From CAZMGV01 sp964565925 (GTDB lineage: Bacteria > JAGRBM01 > JAHCIT01), in contig CAZMGV010000007.1 in the NCBI GenBank assembly GCA_964565925.1, positions 62,001-126,000 on the forward strand: a stretch of 64,000 bases of DNA, in the 5' to 3' direction. Under the pieces are notes generated by a model. It made no database searches, was not told the DNA's origin, and saw nothing but the letters and a program-made list of their open reading frames with translations. The position numbers and the translations under genes are program-made. Shown one piece after another: positions 17,870 through 25,148 of the stretch (positions within the stretch are counted from its first letter, which is position 1; each line of letters begins with the position of its first letter).

Positions 17870-18778
17870 TTGGCGGAAAAAGCAGGCGTCGGTAAATACC
17901 GGATCGGTGTGGTTTCGAAGATCACGGGCATTTCGCAGCATGCGCTGCGGGTCTGGGAGCGCCGCTACGGCACGTTCGGGCCGGCACGGTCGGAGGCTGG
18001 CGGGCGGCTCTATTCGGATGCGGAAATTTCCCGCTTTGTGCTGATCAGAAAGCTGCAGGAACGCGGTCACGCGATTGGACGGCTTGCCAAGCTGCCCGCG
18101 GAAGAACTGGAAAGAATCCTCGGAGCCTATCAGCCGGCAGAGCCCCCGCCGCTCCCTTCCTCGGACCTCGCCGACATACGCCGGCGGTTTCTGTCGGCCA
18201 TCAATATGCTCGACCTTCAGCAGGCGGAGCAGATTCTCCAGCGAGCGGCCGCGACGCTCAATGCGCGAACGCTGGTGATCGAGTTTCTCGCTCCGATTGT
18301 GGAAGAGATCGGCTCCCGGTGGGAGCGGGGTGACTTCCGGGTGTTTCACGAGCACGCCGCGACGGCGCTGCTTCGCAACCTCATCGCCACGCAGCTCAGG
18401 GCCTATTCGCCGGGAGCGAACGCACATGTGGCGGTGGTCGCCACCCCATCGGGAGAGTACCACGAATTCGGTGCGCTGCTGGTCAGCCTGCTGATTGCCA
18501 GCCGGGGCTGGCGGGCGATCTATCTGGGCACGAGCCTGCCAGCCGCCGATGTAACCGGTGCAGTTGCTGCGAGCGCCGCCCGCTATCTGTTCATTTCCAT
18601 CTCCGGTTGCAGGCAAAATGACCTGTCGGGCGAACTGGCTGCAATGGCCGACGGCGTCTCCCGCGACGTGAAGATTGTCCTGGGCGGAGCAGGGGCGATG
18701 GGTTACCGGAACGGCTACCGCAATACCGACGTGGTTACCGATATTCTCGATTTTGAACGGTGGCTCGACTCCCACTGA
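17870..18778 (+). CDS. MerR-type B12-binding regulator, CarH-like photoreceptor family
   Basis: 302 residues from a TTG; the upstream GTG and ATG at 17851/17854 are in another frame that stops early. Residues 10-75 are a MerR winged helix (YRIGVVSKITGIS, LRVWERRYG, GGRLYSDAE). Residues 100-180 form the four-helix cap, with W151 and E161-H162 in the W-x9-E-H signature that caps adenosylcobalamin in CarH proteins. Residues 185-302 are the cobalamin-binding Rossmann domain, with E-x-H-x-x-G at 196-201 giving the lower ligand His198. In known CarH proteins dark tetramers bind DNA and light breaks the Co-C bond and releases it. The residue after W151 is Glu, where Thermus CarH has the His that locks the lit state. 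No carotenoid gene is nearby. Confidence 0.85.
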   Translation: MAEKAGVGKYRIGVVSKITGISQHALRVWERRYGTFGPARSEAGGRLYSDAEISRFVLIRKLQERGHAIGRLAKLPAEELERILGAYQPAEPPPLPSSDLADIRRRFLSAINMLDLQQAEQILQRAAATLNARTLVIEFLAPIVEEIGSRWERGDFRVFHEHAATALLRNLIATQLRAYSPGANAHVAVVATPSGEYHEFGALLVSLLIASRGWRAIYLGTSLPAADVTGAVAASAARYLFISISGCRQNDLSGELAAMADGVSRDVKIVLGGAGAMGYRNGYRNTDVVTDILDFERWLDSH

Positions 18779-18808
18779 ACGCGGTCACTGAAAGCGGTAA
18801 TAAGCGTC

Positions 18809-18823
18809 CCGGCATGCTGCCGG
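18809..18823. other. Hairpin between convergent genes
   Basis: CCGGCA (18809-18814) and TGCCGG (18818-18823) flank TGC. It lies in the 56-bp gap between two convergent genes. There is no T-tract, so a terminator role is only possible. Confidence 0.3.
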
Positions 18824-18834
18824 ACCGATGACTT

Positions 18835-19323
18835 TCAGAGACCCTCGACGGCAATCTCGAGGTCACCCAGGCGGACCTTGTCGCCATTGTGGACGGTGCC
18901 GTGGGCTGCGTTCTTTCCGTTTACTTCGGTCCCGTTCGTGGAACCGAGATCAATCACTCCGCCGCCCTTTTCGTCCAGATAGATGAGCGCATGAAGCCTG
19001 GAAACCGTCTGGTCCGCTACCCGGATATCGTCGCGGCGGCGGTAGGCGTCCAGTGACGGCGGAAACTGCGGCGCCGTGGTGCCGGGGTCCCGCTCCCGGT
19101 GGGCCAGCAGGTTTTCCGCCCGGTCGACCATGTCCTTGGGGAGCGCCATGCGGCCGGTGGGGCGCATGGCCTTGACGGCGGTGACCTCGATTGTGGATTC
19201 GGCTGTGTATTCACGGCCGATCACTACGCACTCGCCCCGGTGCAGTTCGATCACGCGCCCCTGATCCGGGCCTGAGACCAGCCGCAGTATCAGCTCACGC
19301 GGTACGGCGGCACGGGGACCCAT
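18835..19323 (-). CDS. FHA-domain protein with a long internal insertion
   Basis: 162 residues. Forkhead-associated domains bind phosphothreonine peptides. The FHA core residues are present: G36-R37, S108-R109-x-H111 and S128-T129-N130-G131-T132. Between the GR and SRxH strands there are about 70 residues instead of the usual 15 or so. The extra part is charged and proline-containing (KAMRPTGRMALPKDMVDRAE, LLAHRERDPGTT) and is probably a flexible loop. No signal peptide or membrane segment, so it is cytoplasmic. It starts 3 bp after the serine protease lipoprotein stops on the same strand, so the two are an operon. No Ser/Thr kinase gene is in the window. Confidence 0.82.
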   Translation of the reverse strand: MGPRAAVPRELILRLVSGPDQGRVIELHRGECVVIGREYTAESTIEVTAVKAMRPTGRMALPKDMVDRAENLLAHRERDPGTTAPQFPPSLDAYRRRDDIRVADQTVSRLHALIYLDEKGGGVIDLGSTNGTEVNGKNAAHGTVHNGDKVRLGDLEIAVEGL

Positions 19324-19326
19324 CGT

Positions 19327-20265
19327 TTATTTGCCTCTGACCGGCGGATACCGGCGCGTCGCCAGTTCCCCCACCTGGTCCAGGAACATGCGGACCCGTT
19401 CGGTCGGAATGGTGAAACTGATCCCCTGGGCGTTGCGGGCGATGGCCGTATTGATGCCCACCACCTTGCCGGTGATGTCGAACAGGGGGCCGCCTGAATT
19501 ACCCGGATTGATCGGTGTATCGCTCTGGAGAAAATAGATGCCGTCGTCGTCAGTCTCGGAGGTCGCCCGCCCCATCTGGAGATCCGCCATCGTGCGGCTC
19601 CTCTGCGAGACGATGCCGTGCGAAACCGAATGGGAAAGCCCCAGCGGGTTTCCGATAGCCACCACCCAGTCGCCTTCAGCGAGCCGGGCGGCGTCGGCGA
19701 ACGTGGCGGCTGGAAAATCACCCGCAGGTGTTACACGGAGCAGCGCCAGATCGTGCTTGCGGTCCACGGCGACGATCTCCAGTTCGTGGAGCTTGCCGTC
19801 TTCGGTCTTGGCAGAGAGCTTGTCGGCACGGCTTACCACATGGGCGTTCGTCAGCATGAAGCCGTTTTTCGAGCAGATGACGCCGCTGCCCAGCGCCTTG
19901 CCGGGGATCGGGATCGCCGGAATCCCCGGCACCGGGATTATCAGAATCTGCGCGCGAACCGGCGTGGCGGTCTGTACGTATACGTTGACGACCGACCGTT
20001 TCTCCTTCTGGGCTAGCGTCCGGATGGTGTCGGACATCAGCGACATGGGCGGCGGCGGTGCCTTTTCGGCATCCATCTGGCAGATGTCTCCCGCTTTCAG
20101 GCCGCTCACCGTGTTGGCGGCGTCCATCAGGGTTACGCCCTCCTGCGAATAGTCCGCCTCGGGTTCCGGCTGAAAGAACAGACCCAGGAGGCCACATCCG
20201 GAAAGGGTGGCGATGGCGAGCACGGTGAATAAAGAGACGGCTGTGCGAATCGGTCGGAAGGTCAT
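19327..20265 (-). CDS. Periplasmic trypsin-like serine protease, lipoprotein (HtrA/DegS-like, no PDZ)
   Basis: 312 residues with a lipoprotein signal peptide (TLSGC, Cys24). The catalytic triad is clear: His142 in TNAHVV, Asp172 in KHDLALL and Ser257 in GNSGGP. The chain ends about 55 residues after the serine, so the PDZ domain of DegP/DegS proteins is absent. A Pro-rich linker (PVPGIPAIPIPG) precedes the protease core. Known relatives degrade or process envelope proteins; being lipid-anchored without a PDZ sensor, this one probably has a narrow substrate range. It is the first gene of a two-gene unit with the FHA protein, which would place a cytoplasmic phosphopeptide reader beside an envelope protease. 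Confidence 0.85.
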   Translation of the reverse strand: MTFRPIRTAVSLFTVLAIATLSGCGLLGLFFQPEPEADYSQEGVTLMDAANTVSGLKAGDICQMDAEKAPPPPMSLMSDTIRTLAQKEKRSVVNVYVQTATPVRAQILIIPVPGIPAIPIPGKALGSGVICSKNGFMLTNAHVVSRADKLSAKTEDGKLHELEIVAVDRKHDLALLRVTPAGDFPAATFADAARLAEGDWVVAIGNPLGLSHSVSHGIVSQRSRTMADLQMGRATSETDDDGIYFLQSDTPINPGNSGGPLFDITGKVVGINTAIARNAQGISFTIPTERVRMFLDQVGELATRRYPPVRGK

Positions 20266-20350
20266 GGTTCATTTCATATCACGCCGGGCGGGTTTCTCAA
20301 GACAGTGCGGCATCCCCCAAAAGCAGACCAGATAGAGGTTAATCGTGGTT

Positions 20351-20459
20351 AAGGGGCGGGGGTGTCCTTTCCGGTGTGGCCCCCTTGCAACTGAAACTGC
20401 TCTGCCGCTTTAGCGGAGGCGAACCTGGGGCTGCACCGGAAAGGACTCCCTCGCCCCTT
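20351..20459. repeat. Inverted-repeat element C, about 110 bp
   Basis: The 26-bp arms at 20351-20376 and 20434-20459 are complementary except for one G-T and one T-T position. The central 57 bp contains a small CCGC-TTTA-GCGG hairpin and a GCGAACCT stretch. It shares GGGGGTGTCCTT with the arm of the element at 48889-49002. It lies between the divergent protease and GntR-regulator genes and, with the operator downstream, fills most of this 310-bp intergenic stretch. Confidence 0.7.
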
Positions 20460-20482
20460 GGAGGAACGCCCGCCGGCTGGGC

Positions 20483-20524
20483 TTGACACGATTGGATCTA
20501 TCTGGTTAACTGGTTTAACCAGTT
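20483..20524 (+). promoter_or_regulatory. Promoter with FadR/GntR-type palindromic operator
   Basis: TTGACA at 20483-20488 is a consensus -35. The -10 region, 17 bp on (20506-20511, TTAACT), runs into AACTGGTTTAACCAGTT at 20508-20524. This palindrome has perfect 8-bp arms around one base and contains TGGT-n3-ACCA, the half-site pattern known for FadR-subfamily GntR regulators. It is 51 bp upstream of a GntR regulator gene, which points to autoregulation. Confidence 0.7.
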
Positions 20525-20575
20525 GGACCGGGCGACCGGACCGGCGGAATCGTTCACAGGCGGGCCAGCCGAACC

Positions 20576-21313
20576 ATGCGTGTCGCTCCCATTCAGCGGA
20601 CCAACGTCTCCGACGAGATCGCCGACCAGCTCAGGCGGCAGATCCTGACCGGCGAACTGAAACCGGGTGATAAGTTGCCGCCCGAGCGGGAACTGGCGCT
20701 CAAGTTCGGCACCAACCGGAACACCCTGCGCGAGGCGCTCCGTATTCTGGAAGCCGTGGGGCTCGTGCATATCCGGCAGGGCGCTCCGATGGAGATCGCC
20801 GACATCGCCAGCGAGGGGCGGCTCGAACTCCTGCCTTATCTGGTCATGTATTCGCAGCCCACACCTGATTTTATCCGTCCGCTCCGCCATGCCATGCGAT
20901 TCCGCCAGATGCTTCTGTCCGAAGCGGCTGCTGCATCCGCCGAAACGGCAACGGCCGCCGATGTTGAAGAACTGAGGTTCATTTCGGAAAACGTCCGGGA
21001 GATTCAGGGATCGGTGGAAGAGCAGGAACTCGAATACACCTTCTACGCCGCCCTGATCCGGATGACCCGCAGTATCACTTTCCAGTGGACCTATAACTCG
21101 TTCGCCCCCGCCTACCGGGAGATGGTCCGCCGCGGTGGCCGGCTCTGGAAACTCCCCGGCTGGACCGGCGATTCCCGCGACCGGGTGCTCGATGCCATCG
21201 CGAAAAAAGACCCGGAGCTGGCCCGAAAGCGGCTCTATGACCATTTTGAAAAACTGGACACGGAAATGTTCCGGGTGTTCACCCGGACCCAGAAAGCGGC
21301 CAAGGGGAGCTGA
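20576..21313 (+). CDS. GntR-family transcriptional regulator (FadR subfamily)
   Basis: 245 residues. Residues 8-75 are the GntR winged helix, with the family hallmark LPPERELALKFGTNRNTLREAL and the wing GLVHIRQG. The remaining helical part (about 80-240) resembles the FCD/FadR ligand-binding domain, with no clear metal-binding His triad. Members of this subfamily sense acyl-CoAs or organic acids. The palindrome at 20508-20524 fits its expected operator. The Mpo1-like gene follows after 5 bp, so fatty-acid metabolism is a reasonable guess for its target. Confidence 0.85.
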   Translation: MRVAPIQRTNVSDEIADQLRRQILTGELKPGDKLPPERELALKFGTNRNTLREALRILEAVGLVHIRQGAPMEIADIASEGRLELLPYLVMYSQPTPDFIRPLRHAMRFRQMLLSEAAAASAETATAADVEELRFISENVREIQGSVEEQELEYTFYAALIRMTRSITFQWTYNSFAPAYREMVRRGGRLWKLPGWTGDSRDRVLDAIAKKDPELARKRLYDHFEKLDTEMFRVFTRTQKAAKGS

Positions 21314-21318
21314 CCGTT

Positions 21319-21720
21319 ATGCCGTTCACGCCGAAATATTCGCACGAGGAAGTGGATCAAATGATCGACCGGGGCGGGCTCAACTATCTGGAAGTCTACC
21401 GCCTCAAGCACCAGCATCCCTGGAACCAGGCGACCCACTACATCGGCATCCCGATGATCGTGTTCAGCCTGTTCTGGCCGGTTTATACGTGGCTCGCCCG
21501 CGGCTACTTCGACTGGAAGACGCTCGTCATCTATTTCGTGATCGGCTGGATTTTCCAGTTCATCGGCCACGGGATCGAGGGTAACCAGCCGGCGTTCTTC
21601 AGGAACCCGCTGCACCTCATCATGGGACCGGTTTTTATCGTCGCAAAGCCGTTCGTCTGGATTTATGAAAAGGCGACCGGCAGGAAAGTCTGGAAAGCGG
21701 ACAAGCAGACGACTGCCTGA
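21319..21720 (+). CDS. Mpo1-like (DUF962) membrane protein
   Basis: 133 residues. Two hallmark His motifs are present, HYIGIP at 40-45 and GHGIEGNQPAFF at 83-94, with two to three hydrophobic segments (about 43-60, 66-82 and 98-112). Family members related to yeast Mpo1 are Fe(II)-dependent dioxygenases acting on 2-hydroxy fatty acids in alpha-oxidation; many bacterial members are uncharacterised. It starts 5 bp after the GntR regulator and is very likely co-transcribed and controlled by it. Confidence 0.8.
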   Translation: MPFTPKYSHEEVDQMIDRGGLNYLEVYRLKHQHPWNQATHYIGIPMIVFSLFWPVYTWLARGYFDWKTLVIYFVIGWIFQFIGHGIEGNQPAFFRNPLHLIMGPVFIVAKPFVWIYEKATGRKVWKADKQTTA

Positions 21721-21814
21721 AGGACAGATTCATTTTGCAGCGACTGTTTCTAAATCGAGCAACTCACGCCATTAAATCCTGCTGAATTCCCTGAACAATT
21801 TCTGACAACCCTGT

Positions 21815-21836
21815 CCTGAAGCCGCTAAACTTCAGG
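21815..21836 (+). promoter_or_regulatory. Hairpin just before a start codon
   Basis: CCTGAAG (21815-21821) and CTTCAGG (21830-21836) flank an 8-nt loop, 10 nt before the ATG at 21847. The right arm overlaps the likely ribosome-binding region (AGGCAGG), so the hairpin could limit translation. No riboswitch class is recognised. Confidence 0.35.
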
Positions 21837-21846
21837 CAGGTCAGTC

Positions 21847-23130
21847 ATGCGAAACGTTCTCGCGACAGTCATGGTTCTATGCGGCATATTCGCCGTTCCC
21901 GCAGTGCTGCGGGCAGGGGCGGATGCGGAGCAGGTATTTCCGGTCGTCATACTGGGTTCCGAAGTCCCCGAGCTGGTCGGCAAGAGTGCCGCGGAGCTGT
22001 CCTTCTTCTCGTGCAGCGACGGCAAAATCCGCCCGATCCTTTTTCAGGTCGATGAATATACCTCCGAGGGCAGGGTCGTCCCGAACGTTTTCAAGGGCGA
22101 ACCGGTCAAGGACGATACCCCCGGTATCATCGACGATAACGACCAGATCGTGTTCATGATGCGGGATCTCGGGGATTCCTGCACGGCGGAGCAGCTGGCG
22201 CGGGCCCAGGGCAAGGTGATGGAGATCGCCTTCACGGGTACCCCGGCGCGGAAAGTCTATGCGCTGGCTGGTGCCCAATCGGCGGTGACGACGGGCGGAA
22301 GTCTGCGCTACGACCGCGCCACCGACACGGTCACGACGCCGGCCTACAGCTGGGGGTATTCCCTCAAGCATCCGCATATTTTCGACCGTCTGGTATTCAA
22401 GGATGTACGGGGCGCCTCGGGCGACCAGCTGGACCGTCTGAAAGTCCGGATGAAGGCCCGGTCGATCGGCAATCTGCTGACGATCCGGGTGAACGAGGAG
22501 GATATCGTCTCGGAACTCAGGGGCGTGAGAGCCGGTCCGATCCGGATTATCCGCGACCTGCCTATCTCGGTGACGCCGGTGCCGGGATTCAAGATCAACG
22601 CTGTCGTGGAGTTCATCCACTATGAGCGGATGTGGGATGCGCAGGTCCGGTTCAGGCTTCCCGGCCAGGCGGCGCTGTTCCTGTCGTCGCTGGACGTCCA
22701 GTTCGTGATGGATTTCAATGACATGCGCGGAATGCGGCTCGTCACCAAGACGGAACCGCAGGGACTGGCGATCGAGGGCAACTCCACCGAAGGTCCCACG
22801 CCGGTCGATATGGGCTCGGAACCGTGGTTCCTGATGACCGGACAGGGGCTCACTGAAGTGGTTTTCGTAAACTACGACAAGGCGCTCAAGCTCTCACCCA
22901 CCGCCTACTACATCGACAACAAAAGCTATCCAGACGCTCCCGAGGAAGTTCCAGGCTGCAGCCCCTGCAACGGATTCGAACTCAATCACTGGGAAGATCT
23001 CAAAGCCCAGTGGTACTCCTTCGGCGCACAGGTGCTTCTGGCGCCCCGGTTCCCCGAAGGCGGCGGCAGCGGCTTTTACGCGAGCTACCAGAAGCGCCCG
23101 AAAGTGAAGAGCACGGTGACGCTGAACTAG
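21847..23130 (+). CDS. Secreted protein of unknown function
   Basis: 427 residues with a signal peptide (hydrophobic to about residue 20, cut near LRAGA). The sequence is beta-rich. A segment TPGIIDDNDQIVFMMRDLGDSC (residues about 90-111) and the Cys pair in PGCSPCNGFE near residue 375 stand out. The Tyr/Trp-rich end (LNHWEDLKAQWYSFGAQ) suggests a carbohydrate- or lipid-binding beta-sandwich, but this is only impression. I do not recognise the family. Its TAG stop overlaps the stop of the convergent acyl-CoA synthetase within one CTAG. Confidence 0.75.
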   Translation: MRNVLATVMVLCGIFAVPAVLRAGADAEQVFPVVILGSEVPELVGKSAAELSFFSCSDGKIRPILFQVDEYTSEGRVVPNVFKGEPVKDDTPGIIDDNDQIVFMMRDLGDSCTAEQLARAQGKVMEIAFTGTPARKVYALAGAQSAVTTGGSLRYDRATDTVTTPAYSWGYSLKHPHIFDRLVFKDVRGASGDQLDRLKVRMKARSIGNLLTIRVNEEDIVSELRGVRAGPIRIIRDLPISVTPVPGFKINAVVEFIHYERMWDAQVRFRLPGQAALFLSSLDVQFVMDFNDMRGMRLVTKTEPQGLAIEGNSTEGPTPVDMGSEPWFLMTGQGLTEVVFVNYDKALKLSPTAYYIDNKSYPDAPEEVPGCSPCNGFELNHWEDLKAQWYSFGAQVLLAPRFPEGGGSGFYASYQKRPKVKSTVTLN

Positions 23131-24911
23131 ACCGTCACTTCGCCCCGGTTGATCTTTTCGAACAGGTCGGGCGTCACCTTCACGTATTCTTTCGCCACTG
23201 TATCCAGGAAGTATACAGGCTCGTTCACTTTTGCCGGATCGAACCCTTCCTTCTTCAGGTGGGTCTTGACGTATTTGAACGATCCGGTGAGCTCGAGCTG
23301 TTTCTGCAGCCGGATGAAATAGGGCAAAGCATAGCGGGGAAGCCCTTCCAGGGCGTGTTTCGAGAACTGGCCGAGATCGAATTTCTCGTTCACGACGACG
23401 GCCGCCATACCGGCGCGGCCTTCGGCGCCCGGCACCTCGACGCCGTAGACATTCGTTTCGATGACGCCGGGACACTGGTTGAGAACGATGGACACTTCGT
23501 TCGTCGAAACGTTCTCGCCCTTCCAGCGGTAAGTATCTCCCAGCCGGTCGGCGAACGACACTTTCTTCCCCTTGTGCATGTTCACCAGGTCGCCGGTGTT
23601 GAAGTAGTCCTTCCCGTCGCCGAAGGCGTTGCGGAAGATCTTCTCTTCGGTCTTCGACTTGTCCAGGTAGCCGTCGAACTTGTTCAGGTTGTTCATCTGG
23701 CCGAGCAGGATTCCCTGTTCGCCGGGTTTGGCGCGGACGCAGCGTCCGATAGAGTCCTTCATCACCTCTTCGGTTTCGGCATCGATCCGGACGACTTCCT
23801 GACCCGGTCCCAGCCGTCCGAGCATGCCCGGTTCGCCGTCCACGTTTACGATCGCCACGTTGCCCTCGGTGGCGGCATAGAACTCGATCACTTCCTTTAC
23901 GCCGAACCGCTCGACGAACGGTATCCAGACGTCCTTGCGCATGCCGGCGCCGATCATCAGGCGCAGCTTGTGCTTGCGTTCGAGCGGATGCACCGGCGTG
24001 TGCAGCAGGTAGCGGCAGACTTCGCCGATATAGTTGAACGAGGTGGCGTCGTACTTGACGACGTCGTCCCAGAACTGGGTCGCCGAGAACTTGCGCCGCA
24101 GCGCCAGCGCGGAGCCGGTGGCGAGCACCGATCCCCAGGCGGCCACGGCACCGGTCGCGTGGTAGAGCGGCAGCGCCAGATAAGTGACGTCCGTGGGCTG
24201 GAGTTTCGAGAGGAACCGGCCGAAGCTGATCGACGCCCGCATGAACCGCTGGTTCTTGATGAGCGCCGCCTTGGGAAGTCCCGTGGTCCCCGACGTGTAC
24301 ATGTAGATCATCGGGTCGCCGACGGTCTGGTCCATCGTCGTACCGGGGTTCTTGGCGGCCGCGTCCTGGAAGAGGGAATTATAGAGCCGCGCCGCGGAGG
24401 GGATATTCACCTTCGGATTGTCGGTCCACACCAGCACATCTTTCATGGTGAGGCCGTTCGGCAGGTCCTTTTCGACCTCTTTCAGGTTCTCTAGGTGCTC
24501 GTTGCCCACCAGCACCCAGCGCGGAGCGCAGATCTTGATCGCGTGGACAAGCTGGACACCCGAAACATGGGTGTTCACCAGCGAGGTGACGACACCAAGC
24601 TTGTTCAGGCCCACCATCGTAAAAAGGTATTCGGGCCGGTTGTCCATGAGGAGGGCGACGACGTCGCCCTTTTTCGCACCCTGGGCGCGGAACGAGTCGG
24701 CCACCCGGTTACAGGCCTCATTGAACTCCTTGTAGGTCCATATTCTGTCTTCGTATTTAAGACAGACCCGGTTGGGGGCCTTTTCGGCGGTTTCCTCGAC
24801 CATGCGGGCGGCCGACTGCTTCGAGCCGTCTTTCAGCGTGAAGAGCATCATGTGTGCGCCGCGCACGACAATGTTCAGAAATTTCAGATTGGATTGAATA
24901 GCGTTCGCCAT
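23127..24911 (-). CDS. Long-chain/very-long-chain acyl-CoA synthetase (FATP-like)
   Basis: 594 residues from the ATG at 24911, chosen over an upstream in-frame start because a GGGGGG ribosome-binding site lies 9 nt before it. The ATP/AMP signature MYTSGTTGLPKAALIKN, the adenylate motif FYAATEGN and YFNTGDLV with a downstream DRLGDTYRWKGEN mark the ANL superfamily. The N-terminal hydrophobic patch and overall length fit the SLC27/FATP branch, which activates long or bulky acids (fatty or bile/steroid acids) to CoA thioesters at the membrane. It is divergent from an acyl-CoA dehydrogenase, and the TTGACT operator lies between them, so both are probably co-regulated for lipid catabolism. Confidence 0.88.
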   Translation of the reverse strand: MANAIQSNLKFLNIVVRGAHMMLFTLKDGSKQSAARMVEETAEKAPNRVCLKYEDRIWTYKEFNEACNRVADSFRAQGAKKGDVVALLMDNRPEYLFTMVGLNKLGVVTSLVNTHVSGVQLVHAIKICAPRWVLVGNEHLENLKEVEKDLPNGLTMKDVLVWTDNPKVNIPSAARLYNSLFQDAAAKNPGTTMDQTVGDPMIYMYTSGTTGLPKAALIKNQRFMRASISFGRFLSKLQPTDVTYLALPLYHATGAVAAWGSVLATGSALALRRKFSATQFWDDVVKYDATSFNYIGEVCRYLLHTPVHPLERKHKLRLMIGAGMRKDVWIPFVERFGVKEVIEFYAATEGNVAIVNVDGEPGMLGRLGPGQEVVRIDAETEEVMKDSIGRCVRAKPGEQGILLGQMNNLNKFDGYLDKSKTEEKIFRNAFGDGKDYFNTGDLVNMHKGKKVSFADRLGDTYRWKGENVSTNEVSIVLNQCPGVIETNVYGVEVPGAEGRAGMAAVVVNEKFDLGQFSKHALEGLPRYALPYFIRLQKQLELTGSFKYVKTHLKKEGFDPAKVNEPVYFLDTVAKEYVKVTPDLFEKINRGEVTV

Positions 24912-24994
24912 AGTTCGGTTCCCCCCGGAACGGCCGTTTCCGGCAGGCCCCATCGGAGCCTGAAACCCGCTGGCCGTCAAGGCTTTAACAATGA

Positions 24995-25009
24995 TTGACT
25001 CGTCAGTCA
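24995..25009. promoter_or_regulatory. Inverted-repeat operator, lipid regulon site 1
   Basis: TTGACT-CGTC-AGTCA: arms TGACT and AGTCA around four bases. It lies in the 237-bp gap between the divergent acyl-CoA synthetase and acyl-CoA dehydrogenase genes. The same pattern, with CGCC in the centre, occurs at 50826-50841 before the thiolase. TetR-type regulators of lipid genes often use such sites; the regulator is not in this window. Confidence 0.65.
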
Positions 25010-25148
25010 GTCTATGGCACACCGGATGCCGGATGGATCGGGGACGTCCCGCGCCCGCTCAGGGCCGGGGCCGGAGGGGTTCCGGCGCAAGTCACCGACC
25101 GTCACAACCGGAGCGCCGCGCGCTCCACGCTTTGCAAGGAGCTTCTCG

